This document shows, one piece after another, positions 51,243 to 62,040 of a stretch of DNA of 63,534 nucleotides (the stretch's first letter is position 1; each line of letters opens with the position of its first letter). Below the pieces are notes generated by a model. It did not search any database. It saw nothing but the letters and a program-made list of their open reading frames with translations, and was not told the origin of the DNA. Source of the DNA: an uncultured Lachnospiraceae bacterium (GTDB lineage Bacteria > Bacillota > Clostridia > Lachnospirales > Lachnospiraceae); contig CANQRU010000017.1 in assembly GCA_947626395.1 (NCBI GenBank), positions 1 to 63,534 on the forward strand, given 5' to 3'. The position numbers and the translations under genes were made by a program.

Positions 51243-52025
51243 TCATCCGCGGACTTCTCCGCCTGCGCTGTCCGCATCTTCCGCATCCTCAAGCAGTGCA
51301 AGAAGTTCCTCATATTCCTCTTCCGTCACCTTGCGGAAAGTCCCGCTTTTTAGTCTGCCCAGCCGTACGTTCATGATACGTACCCGGGTCAGCGACTGCA
51401 CCTGATAACCCAGCGCGCCGCACATCCGCCGGATCTGCCGGTTCAGTCCCTGGGTCAGCACGATATGGAACTCCCTCTTGCCGGTGATCCACGCCCTGCA
51501 GGGCTTTGTTCTTACATCCAGATCCTTAAGCCAGACGCCGGCCTCCATCTCCCGGATGAAATCTTCGGTCAGCGGCTTGTTCACCTCGACCACGTATTCC
51601 TTCTCGTGGCCGCTGCTGCCCCGCATGATCCGGTTGACCAGCTCTCCCTGGTTCGTCATGAAAATAAGGCCCTCTGAGTCCTTGTCCAGCCGTCCCACCG
51701 GATAGACCCGCTCCGGATAATGAACCAGTTCCACGATATTCATGGCCCGATCCTTCTGCGACGTAGTGCAGACAACGCCGCGGGGCTTATTGACCGCGAG
51801 AAGCACCGGCTTCGGACGGACGGCAGCCGTTCTTTCAGATCCTGTCTGCGGCCGCCCCACGGGCTTTCCGTCGCAGATCACAAGCTGTCTGGCCGTTACT
51901 TTCATACCGGCTGACGCTATCTCTCCGTCTACCAGCACCTTCCCCGCCTCGATCAGGCGGTCCGCTTCCCGCCGGGAGCAGACGCCCATCTCACTCAAAA
52001 ATTTATTCAAACGGATCTCTTCCAA
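51243..52025 (-). CDS. rRNA pseudouridine synthase (RsuA/RluB/E/F family)
   Basis: 260 aa. S4 domain (RLNKFLSEMGVCSRREADRL), catalytic Asp in VGRLDKDSEGLIFMTNQG, and GLNRQIRRMCGALGYQVQSL. TTG start at 52025 with AGAGGCAGG. Follows queA by about 70 bp. Confidence 0.9.
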   Translation of the reverse strand: MEEIRLNKFLSEMGVCSRREADRLIEAGKVLVDGEIASAGMKVTARQLVICDGKPVGRPQTGSERTAAVRPKPVLLAVNKPRGVVCTTSQKDRAMNIVELVHYPERVYPVGRLDKDSEGLIFMTNQGELVNRIMRGSSGHEKEYVVEVNKPLTEDFIREMEAGVWLKDLDVRTKPCRAWITGKREFHIVLTQGLNRQIRRMCGALGYQVQSLTRVRIMNVRLGRLKSGTFRKVTEEEYEELLALLEDAEDADSAGGEVRG

Positions 52026-52096
52026 AGCCTGCCTCTTTTCATTTCTGACTCACGGACGATATTCCGGCGCCGGTTCCCTGCGCACTCTTCCGCTGT

Positions 52097-53158
52097 TTAT
52101 ATACGCGGCGCATCCGCCGCTTTGCCGACTCCATCCAGAATAAGCATCGCGTCGCCGAACGAAAAGAACCGGTATCTCTCCCGGATCGCCTCTTCATACG
52201 CCGCCAGCACATGCTCCCGGCCGGCCAGCGCCGACACCAGCATCACCAGCGTGGATTCCGGCAGATGGAAATTGGTGATCAGACCGTCCAGAAGCTTAAA
52301 CCGGTACCCCGGATAGATAAAGATCTCCGTCCACCCGCTCCCTGCCTTCAGAAGCCCATCCTCTCCCACCGCCGACTCAATCGTCCGGCAGCTGGTGGTT
52401 CCCACGCAGATCACACGGCCGCCCGCGGCCTTCGTCTCATTGACCTTCCGCGCCGCGTCTTCATCCACCATATAAAATTCCGAATGCATATGATGATCCA
52501 GAACATTCTCCACCTTCACCGGGCGGAACGTTCCCAGGCCCACGTGCAAAGTCACCCGGGCGATCTTCACACCCATTTCCTCGATCTGCACCAGCAGCTC
52601 CTTCGTAAAATGAAGCCCCGCTGTAGGCGCGGCGGCCGATCCCTCATGGACGGCGTACACCGTCTGATAGCGGTCCCTGTCCTTCAGCTGATGGGTGATA
52701 TACGGCGGCAGAGGCATCTGTCCCAGCCGGTCCAGGATCTCTTCGAAGATCCCCTCATAGGAAAACCGGATCAGCCGGTTCCCTTCGTCCGCCACTTCCA
52801 GAACACGTCCTTTCAGAAGCCCGTCCCCGAAAATGATCTCCGTCCCCGGCCGCGCCTTCTTCCCCGGCTTCACCAGAGTTTCCCACACATCATTCTCGTT
52901 CCGCTTCAGAAGGAGCACCTCGATCTTCGCGCCGGTGCCGGCCTTCGCGCCGTAAAGCCGGGCCGGGATCACCTTCGTATCATTGATGACCAGACAGTCG
53001 CCGGGACGCAGATAATCCGTGATATCCCGGAAATGACGGTGGGCGACCTGGCCCGTCGTCTTATCAAGTACCAGAAGCCGCGACGCCGACCGATCCTCTA
53101 AAGGATCCTGGGCGATCAGTTCCTGAGGCAGCTCAAAATAAAAATCCGATACGTTCAT
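52097..53158 (-). CDS. queA: S-adenosylmethionine:tRNA ribosyltransferase-isomerase
   Basis: Adds the epoxyqueuosine ring precursor ribosyl part to tRNA. 353 aa from the ATG at 53158 (GGAGAAATGC upstream): [20 protein letters not shown]. Motifs [38 protein letters not shown], and [13 protein letters not shown] longer frame to 53278 has no family match. Confidence 0.95.
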   Translation of the reverse strand: MNVSDFYFELPQELIAQDPLEDRSASRLLVLDKTTGQVAHRHFRDITDYLRPGDCLVINDTKVIPARLYGAKAGTGAKIEVLLLKRNENDVWETLVKPGKKARPGTEIIFGDGLLKGRVLEVADEGNRLIRFSYEGIFEEILDRLGQMPLPPYITHQLKDRDRYQTVYAVHEGSAAAPTAGLHFTKELLVQIEEMGVKIARVTLHVGLGTFRPVKVENVLDHHMHSEFYMVDEDAARKVNETKAAGGRVICVGTTSCRTIESAVGEDGLLKAGSGWTEIFIYPGYRFKLLDGLITNFHLPESTLVMLVSALAGREHVLAAYEEAIRERYRFFSFGDAMLILDGVGKAADAPRI

Positions 53159-53294
53159 GCATTTCTCCATTCTGTCTCTGCGGTCTGCAGACTGTTCTTC
53201 CATCCGAACCAGCCACCTCCCGGCAGACGTTCCGCCGGCCAGCTCCCCTGCAGGCGCTCCGACAGCCGGCTTCCGCATTCGTTTCCACTGTGGC

Positions 53295-54197
53295 TCAATC
53301 GCTGATCACGACCTCCGACTCGCTGCTGTAGATGCTCTTCAGTTTCTCGTCCGAGGAAACCGCCTCAGCCATGGCGTCCGCGACCTGCGTCCTGAGGGCC
53401 GCCACATCCTCCCTCTCTCCGATCCGGGCGATATACGCGGCCACGTCCTCGCTGACCTCCTCGTTCATCACGAAGCTTCCGTCTTCCAGCTTCGTCACAT
53501 AAACCCAGGTCAGCTGCGGCATCAGAGTCTCCGCTTCGCGGTACCGGAGCTCAAAATACGGAAATACCACATAGGAGTCCGGCTCCGGACCTTCGATGGA
53601 ATAGCAGGAAATATTCTCGTAACGCTTAATACTTGCCTTCACCAGTTCCATCCGCTCTTTCTCCGCCGCGATCTCCTCTTCCGTCAGACCGCTTCTGCCG
53701 AATAATCTGGCGAGCAGTTCCGGGTCGCAGTCCTCCTTCGCCTGACAGTAGGTCCTCACAAGGGCCAGAAGTTCCGGAACCTCATCCTGTTTCAGTGTAT
53801 ACTGCGAGATGTCGATATCCGCATATGCCTGACCCGGCACGCTTTCCTGCGTACTATCCGGGTTTTCTGACGCTGCGCCGTCTCCCGGCATCCCTTCTCC
53901 GGCCGCTGACGCGCCGCTCTCGGATCCCCCGTCCGTCAGAGCCGCAGCGTCATCCGCAGAGCTTCCATCTTCCGAAAGCGAATTCCCGCCGTCCGGATCC
54001 CCTCCGGCGTCCGTCACATCCCCGGCGAGCGCCGTCTGCGCGCCGTCTCCCTCCGCGCCGCTTTCGTCCTTTCCTTTATCCGCACTCAGGATCACCGCGA
54101 TCAATATGACTGCGATCAGCGGAACTGCCGCAAACCGCAGGTAATGCATCAGGTCGCTGTTTGCGAACCTTCCGCTGAAATTCCATTTATCCTTCAT
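53295..54197 (-). CDS. Membrane-anchored protein with a low-complexity stalk
   Basis: 300 aa. One membrane helix at about residues 23-38 ([16 protein letters not shown]), then an acidic Asp/Ser/Gly/Ala stalk (about 40-130), and a C-terminal domain with [20 protein letters not shown] and [20 protein letters not shown]. No family recognised. GGGAGG precedes the ATG at 54197. Confidence 0.8.
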   Translation of the reverse strand: MKDKWNFSGRFANSDLMHYLRFAAVPLIAVILIAVILSADKGKDESGAEGDGAQTALAGDVTDAGGDPDGGNSLSEDGSSADDAAALTDGGSESGASAAGEGMPGDGAASENPDSTQESVPGQAYADIDISQYTLKQDEVPELLALVRTYCQAKEDCDPELLARLFGRSGLTEEEIAAEKERMELVKASIKRYENISCYSIEGPEPDSYVVFPYFELRYREAETLMPQLTWVYVTKLEDGSFVMNEEVSEDVAAYIARIGEREDVAALRTQVADAMAEAVSSDEKLKSIYSSESEVVISD

Positions 54198-54293
54198 CCA
54201 AATGCCTCCCGCTCCGAGTCTTGTTCTATTCTAACAAAAAGACCTGTAAAATGCAATGCAGGAAAAATTTTTCCGTTATCTTTCATTTTCCGC

Positions 54294-54322
54294 TTGCATC
54301 CCCCGGCGGAACGTAGTATTAT
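54294..54322 (+). promoter_or_regulatory. Promoter of tRNA-Arg
   Basis: TTGCAT (54294-54299) and TATTAT (54317-54322), 17-bp spacer, 10 bp before the tRNA. Confidence 0.75.
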
Positions 54323-54331
54323 ATATACGAT

Positions 54332-54403
54332 GCGTCTGTAGCTCAGTGGATAGAGCAGTGGCCTCCGGAGCCGCGTGCGGAGGTTCGATTCCTCTCAGAC
54401 GCA
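54332..54403 (+). tRNA. tRNA-Arg (anticodon CCG)
   Basis: 72 nt. Acceptor GCGTCTG/CAGACGC, D arm with GCTCAGTGGATAGAGC, anticodon loop CTCCGGA giving CCG (reads CGG), T arm with GGTTCGATTCC. No CCA is encoded. A T-rich run follows. Confidence 0.96.
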
Positions 54404-54418
54404 TTTTTATTTTCTCTC

Positions 54419-54447
54419 TTGTCAAACGGTACCGATTCCGTTATAAT
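54419..54447 (+). promoter_or_regulatory. Promoter of the DUF5688 gene
   Basis: TTGTCA (54419-54424) and TATAAT (54442-54447), 17-bp spacer; leader of about 143 nt with no recognised structure. Confidence 0.75.
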
Positions 54448-54596
54448 AGGGACATCAATCAGCTTATTCATTTATTTCAACGTTTCACTTATCGCAGGCC
54501 GGACCGGCCGGAGATTCCACAGACTGAAGAACAGACAGGGTGGTATGTTACTGTGCGCGCAGTTTACATAATTATATCTATTAAGGGGGTATACAT

Positions 54597-55544
54597 ATGG
54601 TATACAAAACATTTCAGGAGACGATCACCTCCAGGCTGCAGAGCCGCCTGGGAACCGGTTACCGGCTGATCGTCAGCAAGGTTCCGAAAAACAACGGACT
54701 GTTTCTGGACGGTCTCACCATCACACTGAGAGACCAGACCGCGTCGCCGGTCATTTATCTGAATTACTATTATGAACGTTTTCTCGGCGGGCACCCGATC
54801 GATAGTCTTGTCGAAGAGATCGTGGACATTTACCGGGAAAGCGCCGGCATCCTTCATGCGGACTTTTCCATACTAAACGATTTCGAGCGGCTGAAGGACA
54901 GGATCACTTACCGCGTGATCAGCACAAGAGACAATCTTGCCCTTCTGAAGGACACAGTATCATTTCCCTTTCAGGATCTGTCCATCATTTTCTATCTGTT
55001 CCTGCAGCAGAGTCCCATAGGGCAGATGACCGCCCTGGTCCGCAGGCGCCATATGGAGCTGTGGAAGACGACTCCGGAAGAGCTTCTGGCTCTGGCTGAG
55101 AAGAACACGCCGCTTCTTCTGCCGCCGGAGTTGAAAAATATGGACGAGATCATGGACGCTGTCGCCAGGGAACATATGGGCGACGATTATTATCCCGGCG
55201 TGATCGACACACTTTTCCCGGATCATGCGTATTCGCCGCTCTATGTTCTGAGCAATACGACCGGACTTCACGGCGCCTGCGTCATGCTCTATCCGGACGT
55301 ATTAAAAAACTTCGCGGACCGGCTGGACCGGGATCTCGTGATCCTTCCCTCCAGTATCCACGAAGTTCTGCTGCTGCCTTATGACGATAACGTTACATTC
55401 AGCGGATTGTCAGATATGGTGGCTGAGATCAACCAAACTGCGGTGTCCCTCGAAGACCGGCTGTCCAATCATGTGTATTTCTACTCACGGACGGCCGACG
55501 AGATCATTCTGGCGCAGGATTCCGCCTCCGCATACGTATCGTAG
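54597..55544 (+). CDS. DUF5688 family protein
   Basis: 315 aa, no signal peptide. Matches my memory of the DUF5688 group common in Lachnospiraceae: N-terminal VSKVPKNNGLFLDGLTI and SPVIYLNYYYERF, middle YRVISTRDNLALLKD, C-terminal VLSNTTGLHGACVMLYPDVL and LPSSIHEVLLLPYDD. Function unknown. AGGGGG lies 8 bp before the ATG. Confidence 0.85.
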   Translation: MVYKTFQETITSRLQSRLGTGYRLIVSKVPKNNGLFLDGLTITLRDQTASPVIYLNYYYERFLGGHPIDSLVEEIVDIYRESAGILHADFSILNDFERLKDRITYRVISTRDNLALLKDTVSFPFQDLSIIFYLFLQQSPIGQMTALVRRRHMELWKTTPEELLALAEKNTPLLLPPELKNMDEIMDAVAREHMGDDYYPGVIDTLFPDHAYSPLYVLSNTTGLHGACVMLYPDVLKNFADRLDRDLVILPSSIHEVLLLPYDDNVTFSGLSDMVAEINQTAVSLEDRLSNHVYFYSRTADEIILAQDSASAYVS

Positions 55545-55567
55545 CCGCAACCGCGGATCCGCAGGGA

Positions 55568-57118
55568 TCATTCTTCTCCCAGATATCCCAGCTTCACCCG
55601 CAGAATCCTCCGCAGCGATTCGTCGATCCGTTCCTCCGATAAAGAACCGTTCGCGACGGCATCCAGCACCCCCTGATAGGCCGCCGCAAAATCTTCAGGC
55701 ATCAGCAGGAGATCCGCCCCTGCCTGCAATGCCTTCACCGCGGTCTCCGCGGACGAATACTCCTGCACAATGGCGCCCATATTCAACGCGTCGGTGATCA
55801 CGATACCGTCGTAACCCATCTCCCCGCGCAGGATACCGTCTATGATCTCTTCCGACAGAGAAGCCGGCACATCGTTTCCCGTCACATTCGGCAGGGAAAT
55901 ATGGGCCGCCATGATAAATGGGATCCCCCTGGCGATCCCGTCCTGAAAAGGCACCAGTTCGCTTTCCAGAAGCTGCTCCTTCGTCCGTTCCGTATAAGCG
56001 TATCCTTCGTGGGTATCCGCTTCCGTGGCCCCGTGTCCCGGAAAATGCTTATACGTCCCCAAGATCCTCTGCGACGCCAGACCATAGGCAACGCTGGCCG
56101 CCATGTTGGCTGTCACATTCGGATCATCCCCGAAGGAGCGCAGCTTCACGACCTGATTGTCCGGGTTGGTAAGCACGTCGGCAACCGGAGCAAAATCCAC
56201 ATTAAAACCCAGATCGTGAAGATACGTGCCTATCTTCACGCCCACATCATAGGCCCTGTCCGGATCATTCTTTTTCCCGATCCGGGACATATCCCCGATC
56301 GTGGGCACCCGGAACTTCCCGGTGCCGCTGATGCGGGTGACCGTCCCGCCCTCTTCATCCACGCACGCGAACGCCGGCAGCTGAAGCCGTTCCTCGCTGT
56401 ATTCCTGTACCGCTGCCAGCATTGCCACGGTCTGGTCCTGATCCACCAGGTTATCGCCCATGTAAATAAATCCGCCGACCGGAATCGCATCAAACGCCGC
56501 CTTAAATCCTTCATCCGCCGCAGTAAGCGGCTCTCCGCTGCCCGCGAGCACATCCGGCGTTATAATGAACAGCTGCGCCGCCTTTTCTTCCAGGGACATA
56601 CGATTCAGGCGCGCAGATATTTTGTCCTGCAGATCCGCGTCATCGATGGTAAAAAACGGAGACACCGGGAGCAGCTGCGTCTCCGGAGCAGCTGCGTCTG
56701 ACTGCGCTTCCCGGGACGGCGGCTCTTCTGACAGACTCTCCTTCGACTGGGGCTCTTCTGACTGCGGCAGTTCCGGTTGGGACTCCTCTGACTGGGTTCC
56801 TTTCGGTTGCCTGTCTTCCGGCTGAAGCAGTTCCGGCTGTCTTTCCTCTGGCTGAGCTCCGTCCGATTGTTTCTCTTCTGATTGTGCTTTCTCCAACTGT
56901 GTTCCTTCCGATTGTCTCTCCTCTGGCTTCGGTTCCTGCTGCTGTGGCTTCTCCGACTGCATCTCCCCCTGTCGTCCCGCCACACCGCCGTCTCTCTCCG
57001 TTAGCGCCTTGTCCGCCGTCGCCGGTTCGACCGCCATCTTCTGCCCGCCGGTTCCGCAGCCGGCCGCCAGCATACCCGCGATCAGCGCACAGCCAAGCCG
57101 CATCCATAACTTTTTCAT
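55568..57118 (-). CDS. nagZ: Beta-N-acetylhexosaminidase (GH3) lipoprotein with pentapeptide repeats
   Basis: 516 aa lipoprotein. Lipobox AAGC (about residue 20). Residues about 55-145 are a Gln/Glu/Pro/Ser stalk built of 15 pentamers of the form Q-S/P-E-x-x (QSEGT, QLEKA, QSEEK and so on). The GH3 domain follows with ACVDEEGGTVTRISG, the NagZ signature YKHFPGHGATEADTHEG and a catalytic Asp/His pair there, then DALNMGAIV. Cleaves GlcNAc from wall fragments. ATG at 57118 (GAGGG nine bases upstream); 57124 is also possible. Follows uvrB by 29 bp. Confidence 0.92.
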   Translation of the reverse strand: MKKLWMRLGCALIAGMLAAGCGTGGQKMAVEPATADKALTERDGGVAGRQGEMQSEKPQQQEPKPEERQSEGTQLEKAQSEEKQSDGAQPEERQPELLQPEDRQPKGTQSEESQPELPQSEEPQSKESLSEEPPSREAQSDAAAPETQLLPVSPFFTIDDADLQDKISARLNRMSLEEKAAQLFIITPDVLAGSGEPLTAADEGFKAAFDAIPVGGFIYMGDNLVDQDQTVAMLAAVQEYSEERLQLPAFACVDEEGGTVTRISGTGKFRVPTIGDMSRIGKKNDPDRAYDVGVKIGTYLHDLGFNVDFAPVADVLTNPDNQVVKLRSFGDDPNVTANMAASVAYGLASQRILGTYKHFPGHGATEADTHEGYAYTERTKEQLLESELVPFQDGIARGIPFIMAAHISLPNVTGNDVPASLSEEIIDGILRGEMGYDGIVITDALNMGAIVQEYSSAETAVKALQAGADLLLMPEDFAAAYQGVLDAVANGSLSEERIDESLRRILRVKLGYLGEE

Positions 57119-57147
57119 CCCCATGATCCCTCTATTCTATATCCATT

Positions 57148-59136
57148 CTATTCCATATCCAGAAGCGTTTTCTTTACTTCCAGCATCCGGTCGCGCAGCA
57201 CCGCCGCTTCCTCGAAGTTCAGTTCCGCCGCGGCCTTGTGCATCTTCTTCTGCAGCTCCTTCATCAGCTTATTCAGTTCTGCCGCGTCCATGGACTCCAG
57301 ATCCTTCTCGTTCTCCTTCGCCTTCCGATCCTCGTCCGCCGCCTTCGAGATCGCGATCAGGTCCCGGACCGCCTTACGGATGCTCACCGGCGTAATGCCG
57401 TGGGCCTCGTTATACTCCTGCTGGATCTTCCGCCGCCGGTTGGTCTCGTCGATGGCCCGGCGCATGGAATCCGTGATCACATCCGCGTACATGATCACAT
57501 GGCCGTCCACATTTCTCGCCGCGCGGCCGATCGTCTGCACCAGGGAAGTCTCCGACCGCAGAAATCCTTCCTTATCCGCGTCCAGGATCGCCACCAGCGA
57601 GATCTCCGGAATGTCCAGACCTTCCCGCAAAAGGTTAATGCCGACCAGCACGTCGAATACGTTCAACCGCATGTCCCGGATGATCTCCGCCCGCTCCAAC
57701 GTGTCGATGTCGGAGTGAAGGTACTTCACGCGCACCCCCACGTCCCGCATATAATCGGTCAGATCCTCCGCCATCCGCTTGGTCAGCGTCGTCACCAGAA
57801 CTTTATTGCCCTTTTCGATCTCTTTATTGCACTCCGCCACCAGATCATCGATCTGTCCGGCCACCGGCCGCACGCTCACCTCCGGGTCCAGAAGCCCGGT
57901 AGGCCGGATGATCTGTTCGGTCCGCAGCATCTCATGCTCCGCCTCATAGTCTCCCGGCGTCGCCGACACGAACATCATCTGGTCGATCTTGCCCTCGAAT
58001 TCCCCGAAATTCAGCGGACGGTTGTCCAGCGCCGACGGCAGGCGGAAGCCGTAGTCCACCAGCGTCTGCTTCCGGGACCGGTCGCCGTTATACATCCCCC
58101 GCACCTGCGGCAGCGTCATATGGGACTCGTCCACGATCATCAGAAACTCGTCCGGAAAATAGTCCAGCAGCGTATACGGCGGCTCCCCCGGCGCAGTCCC
58201 CACCAGATGGCGGGAATAATTCTCGATGCCGGAACAGAAACCGGTCTCCCGCATCATTTCCACATCGAAATTCGTCCGTTCCGCGATCCGCTGCGCCTCC
58301 AGAAGCTTATCCTCACTCTTAAAATACGCCACCCGCTCCTTAAGCTCCGCCAATATATTCTCCGTGGCAATCATCATCTTGTCCTTCGGCACAACATAAT
58401 GGGACGCCGGGAAAATGGCGATGTGGTTCAGCTGCAGCTTCGCCTCCCCGGTCAGCGTATCGATCTCCATGATCCGGTCCACCTCGTCGCCAAAGAACTC
58501 GATCCGGTAAGCCGAACTGTCCGAATAAGCCGGGAACACTTCCAGCACGTCGCCACGCACCCGAAACGTCCCCCGGTGGAAATCCATATCGTTCCGCTCA
58601 TACTGGATATCGATCAGCTTATGGATCACGTCGTCCCGGTCCTTCTCCATCCCCGGCCGCAAAGAGATCACCATCTCCTGGTAGTCGATGGGACTGCCCA
58701 GGCCATAGATGCACGACACCGACGCCACGATGATCACATCGCTCCGCTCCGACAGCGCCGCCGTCGCCGAGTGGCGCAGCTTATCGATCTCGTCGTTGAT
58801 GTCGGAATCCTTCTCGATATAGGTGTCGGTGGACGGAACGTAGGCCTCGGGCTGGTAGTAGTCGTAGTACGACACAAAATACTCCACCGCGTTCTCAGGG
58901 AAATATTCCTTGAACTCGCCGTAAAGCTGCGCCGCCAGGGTTTTATTGTGCGCAAGTACCAAAGTCGGCTTCTGCAGCCGCTCGATCACGTTCGCCATGG
59001 TGAAGGTCTTGCCGGAGCCCGTAACCCCTAGTAAAGTCTGGAATTGGTTGCCTTCCTGGAAGCCTTTCACCAGTGCCTCGATGGCCTGGGGCTGATCGCC
59101 GGTGGGCTCGTACTCTTTGTGCAGTTTGAACAACAT
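57148..59136 (-). CDS. uvrB: Excinuclease ABC subunit B
   Basis: 662-aa damage-recognition helicase of nucleotide excision repair. Walker [20 protein letters not shown], beta-hairpin with [20 protein letters not shown], Walker B DESH, and the C-terminal UvrC-binding region [20 protein letters not shown]. The ribosome-binding GGAGG lies 13 bases before the ATG, in AT-rich DNA; the recombinase genes begin 390 bp upstream. Its upstream control region has likely been replaced or displaced by the inserted element. Confidence 0.96.
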   Translation of the reverse strand: MLFKLHKEYEPTGDQPQAIEALVKGFQEGNQFQTLLGVTGSGKTFTMANVIERLQKPTLVLAHNKTLAAQLYGEFKEYFPENAVEYFVSYYDYYQPEAYVPSTDTYIEKDSDINDEIDKLRHSATAALSERSDVIIVASVSCIYGLGSPIDYQEMVISLRPGMEKDRDDVIHKLIDIQYERNDMDFHRGTFRVRGDVLEVFPAYSDSSAYRIEFFGDEVDRIMEIDTLTGEAKLQLNHIAIFPASHYVVPKDKMMIATENILAELKERVAYFKSEDKLLEAQRIAERTNFDVEMMRETGFCSGIENYSRHLVGTAPGEPPYTLLDYFPDEFLMIVDESHMTLPQVRGMYNGDRSRKQTLVDYGFRLPSALDNRPLNFGEFEGKIDQMMFVSATPGDYEAEHEMLRTEQIIRPTGLLDPEVSVRPVAGQIDDLVAECNKEIEKGNKVLVTTLTKRMAEDLTDYMRDVGVRVKYLHSDIDTLERAEIIRDMRLNVFDVLVGINLLREGLDIPEISLVAILDADKEGFLRSETSLVQTIGRAARNVDGHVIMYADVITDSMRRAIDETNRRRKIQQEYNEAHGITPVSIRKAVRDLIAISKAADEDRKAKENEKDLESMDAAELNKLMKELQKKMHKAAAELNFEEAAVLRDRMLEVKKTLLDME

Positions 59137-59528
59137 GGACTAAAAATCGCCTCCAATTTCCATAACAAAAAAGTTCGTCTATAGGCCCAAAATTCGTAAT
59201 GGACGAGACTTTGTATCTCCGAAAAAGCACTTTTTTACCCTGATTACGAATGAAAGTCACTAAAACCCTTTTTTCTCAACTACGCAATACGAGGTAAAAC
59301 CAGGTGGAAATTGTAACTCAAAATGTCGCAAAATGGAATCTCATTTCAACAATCTTCTCTGCAAATATGCTCGCCAAATACCGTTTTATCCAATCGCTAT
59401 AAATGCCACCGTCGTCATTCTATCATATAAAGAGAGAAAAGTACAGACAAACCGAATGTTTGTTCTGCACTTTTCTCTCCCAGCATGTAGAAATGATTCG
59501 TCTCATATATTTCAGTCGATGCTTTCCG
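59137..59528. other. Junction between host chromosome and an AT-rich integrated element
   Basis: GC content drops sharply here and stays low to the right edge. The 392 bp hold the uvrB ribosome binding site, the recombinase terminator at 59432-59479 and no coding frame. The attachment site is expected within about 60 bp of the uvrB start, but its partner is outside the window, so it cannot be defined. Confidence 0.55.
59432..59479 (-). terminator. Terminator of the recombinase operon
   Basis: GAGAGAAAAGT (59432-59442) pairs with ACTTTTCTCTC (59469-59479), continued by CAGA/TCTG and CAAAC/GTTTG with a one-base bulge; on the minus strand it is followed by TTTATAT. Confidence 0.8.
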
Positions 59529-60833
59529 TCAAACAATCTTTAATCTGGTTGAGCGATCAAAATACTGACTGACATCAATATCAAACTCTTCTCCGGATGT
59601 ATCAAACGCCTCCTCAGTTTTTGGTAAAACATCTTCAATGAATGGCTGCATTTCATCTACACAATCCGCAATCAGTAGCTTGTTATCCCCGTAAGTATCT
59701 ACCGTAATAATCTCTTTTGCATGTCCCATTAGTTTTGCTACTGCTTTTGGACTAAACTCATTTTTCAGAAGCAACGTACAAAATGTGCTCCTTAGATCAT
59801 GCCATCGTATATCGGGAAGCCCATTTTCCTTCAGCAGCTGCTTATAATACTGCCAGTGGAAATCCTTACTTCTGGGTCTCCCATAACTGGAGCAACATAT
59901 ATAGCCCATATCCTGAAATGTCTTGCTTCTCCGCTTTCTGTTTTTCTCATATGTTTCTCTTTGCTCTAAAATAGCTTCAAACACATAATCAGGAATAGGA
60001 AGTGTTCTATAACTGGATGATGTTTTAAGCCGTACTTCCTGCTTTGTATATGTTTTCGGTGCAAAGTCTTCCTTTTTTGTATTCAGCTTCTTTCCTAATT
60101 GCCGCTGAAGGTGCAGAGTTCGGTTAATATAATCGATATCCGAATACTTTACGCCATTAATCTCACATCTGCGCAGGCCCATTAATACATTAAACAATAT
60201 CTGCATGTGGATAGGCGTGCCCCTGCTTGCTTCCAATAAAATCATAATCTGGTCAACAGACAAGGCTTTCTGATCATCTATGCTCCTTGTATGGTACGTT
60301 TCTTTCTTGACTTTCTTTGGCAGATTGATTCCCTCAGCCGGATTTTCGGGAATTAATTTCTTTACTACAGCATATTTCATTGAAATATTCACTACTGTCT
60401 TTACTAACCGCGCAACAGATACCGAATAGTCGGTCCTGTCATTATAAAGCATCTGTATATCGCTTCTCTTAATCATTTTTATTCTTCTTGTACCCAAAAA
60501 CGGAATGATATGATGATACACAATGTTCTTATATGTATCATAGGTTCCACTGCTTCCAACCCGATATCGAATATCTTTTTCCAACCAGTATTCCAGGAAC
60601 TCTCCAAGCTTAACATTCGAATATACTACATATGATCCAGCGTATAATTCTCCGATCGTGTTATCACGCGCAGTATTGGCTTCGCGTTCTGTTTTATAAC
60701 CGCCCTTTTGCTGAACGCGTTCAGTACCATCTAAATATTTCAGGACAACCCTGTACGCATATTTTTCCTTAAGCGGAAATACAGGTTTCACCTCCCAATC
60801 AACAAAATCATGCAAACTCAGATCCAGCATCAA
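59529..60833 (-). CDS. Tyrosine recombinase 1 (phage-type integrase)
   Basis: 434 aa. Catalytic pattern: Arg in LMGLRRCEINGVKYSD, H-x-x-R in IRWHDLRSTFCTLLLK, His in LMGHAKEII and Tyr in TVDTYGDNKLL. SAM-like arm domain at about 70-175. It overlaps the second recombinase by four bases (ATGA at 60830-60833), so translation is coupled. AT-rich codon use differs from the host genes. No strong relation to its partner except the family motifs. Confidence 0.92.
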   Translation of the reverse strand: MMLDLSLHDFVDWEVKPVFPLKEKYAYRVVLKYLDGTERVQQKGGYKTEREANTARDNTIGELYAGSYVVYSNVKLGEFLEYWLEKDIRYRVGSSGTYDTYKNIVYHHIIPFLGTRRIKMIKRSDIQMLYNDRTDYSVSVARLVKTVVNISMKYAVVKKLIPENPAEGINLPKKVKKETYHTRSIDDQKALSVDQIMILLEASRGTPIHMQILFNVLMGLRRCEINGVKYSDIDYINRTLHLQRQLGKKLNTKKEDFAPKTYTKQEVRLKTSSSYRTLPIPDYVFEAILEQRETYEKNRKRRSKTFQDMGYICCSSYGRPRSKDFHWQYYKQLLKENGLPDIRWHDLRSTFCTLLLKNEFSPKAVAKLMGHAKEIITVDTYGDNKLLIADCVDEMQPFIEDVLPKTEEAFDTSGEEFDIDVSQYFDRSTRLKIV

Positions 60834-62026
60834 ATCACCTTCTCTTTCATTGGTACAAACGCATTATTCATAAATGCCAGAATATTCTCATTCTCGTCCA
60901 TTACATCACAATAATATTCAAATGTAGTATGAATCGAGCCATGTCCAAGTAAAGCAGATATCTTAACCAATGGTACACCCATCTCGATAAGGATTGTTGC
61001 GTACATATGTCTAAGCCCATGCACTGTAATAGGCGGAAGACCGCTCTTATTACAAAGCCTTGTCAAAGCATTATTCATAGCAGATAAGCTATGCAGTTTT
61101 CCATTATTCTGACAACATATGTAGTCGTTATCGACATAGGCTATACCTTGTATTTGTATATTCTTTTCTACTTGCAGCTTTCTCTTCTGAAGTTCTTGCA
61201 AAATCACATCAGGAACGCGCAATACACGAAAACTGTTAGGAGTTTTCGGATCACGTTCAACCAAACCATACTCACTGATCTTTCCGGCATCTTCTCGCAG
61301 TATTTTAGGATCAGATGCAATCTGCCTGCTGATATACACCGTTTTCCGGTTCAAATCAAAATCCGAGAATTTCAGTCCCATAATCTCGCCTTTTCTCAAA
61401 CCGCAAAACAGTGCTAACAATATCTCCAAGTACCAGTTACTCTCACTTGCTGCCCTCAGTAATACCTTTATCTTACTTTTACTCAATATAATAATGTTAG
61501 GCTTCTTACGCTTATAAACTCTCGTATTCTGTACTGGATTATATTTTATATAGCCGGAAATGACCGCATCCTTCAGCGCAAGATTCAATATTTCCCTGCC
61601 CTTATTACCTGCCGAAGCAGTTACCTTTGCAATCTTTTCCAGAAGGTTATTTAGATAATCCACATTTACATGTCGCAGCTTGATATCATAATCTATTTGC
61701 GGCAAAATAAGATAGTAAATTGCATAGGCGCCTACCATTCTAGTCGTCGATTCTATACGGCTGGAAAACTCTTCCTCAAACCAATAAATCAGATAATCAC
61801 GAAAAAAAATGTCTGAATTGATTTGGTTTGTAATCTGATACTTTTTATATGCCGTATTAAACTCTTTTTCGTATTGCCAATAACTTGCAACTGCAGCATC
61901 CTCAGTTGCAAAGCCGCCTTTTTTACTATATGTGATGGTGCCATCTTCCTTAAGCGTCTTTGTCCGATGATACCACGAATTATTCTCCGGGAACGCTACT
62001 CCCTTTTTCCGGCTTCCCTTCGCCAT
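60830..62026 (-). CDS. Tyrosine recombinase 2 (phage-type integrase)
   Basis: 398 aa. Arg in FCGLRKGEIMGLKFSDFD, H-x-x-R in TVHGLRHMYATILIE, His in LLGHGSIHTTFEYYCDVMDE and Tyr in the same stretch. I take the ATG at 62026 (AGAAGGTG upstream); a GTG at 62035 is in frame. It lies 14 bp after the small HTH gene and precedes recombinase 1. Confidence 0.92.
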   Translation of the reverse strand: MAKGSRKKGVAFPENNSWYHRTKTLKEDGTITYSKKGGFATEDAAVASYWQYEKEFNTAYKKYQITNQINSDIFFRDYLIYWFEEEFSSRIESTTRMVGAYAIYYLILPQIDYDIKLRHVNVDYLNNLLEKIAKVTASAGNKGREILNLALKDAVISGYIKYNPVQNTRVYKRKKPNIIILSKSKIKVLLRAASESNWYLEILLALFCGLRKGEIMGLKFSDFDLNRKTVYISRQIASDPKILREDAGKISEYGLVERDPKTPNSFRVLRVPDVILQELQKRKLQVEKNIQIQGIAYVDNDYICCQNNGKLHSLSAMNNALTRLCNKSGLPPITVHGLRHMYATILIEMGVPLVKISALLGHGSIHTTFEYYCDVMDENENILAFMNNAFVPMKEKVI

Positions 62027-62040
62027 ATCAAACACCTTCT

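Noticed and set aside
49352-51376. A 674-codon open frame on the + strand opposite ligA
   Set aside because: Same reason: it is a shadow of ligA, with an implausible His/Arg-rich product.
57238-59031. A 597-codon open frame on the + strand opposite uvrB
   Set aside because: It is the mirror of a well-defined conserved gene in G+C-rich DNA, has no ribosome binding site and a composition rich in Arg/His/Leu typical of antisense frames.
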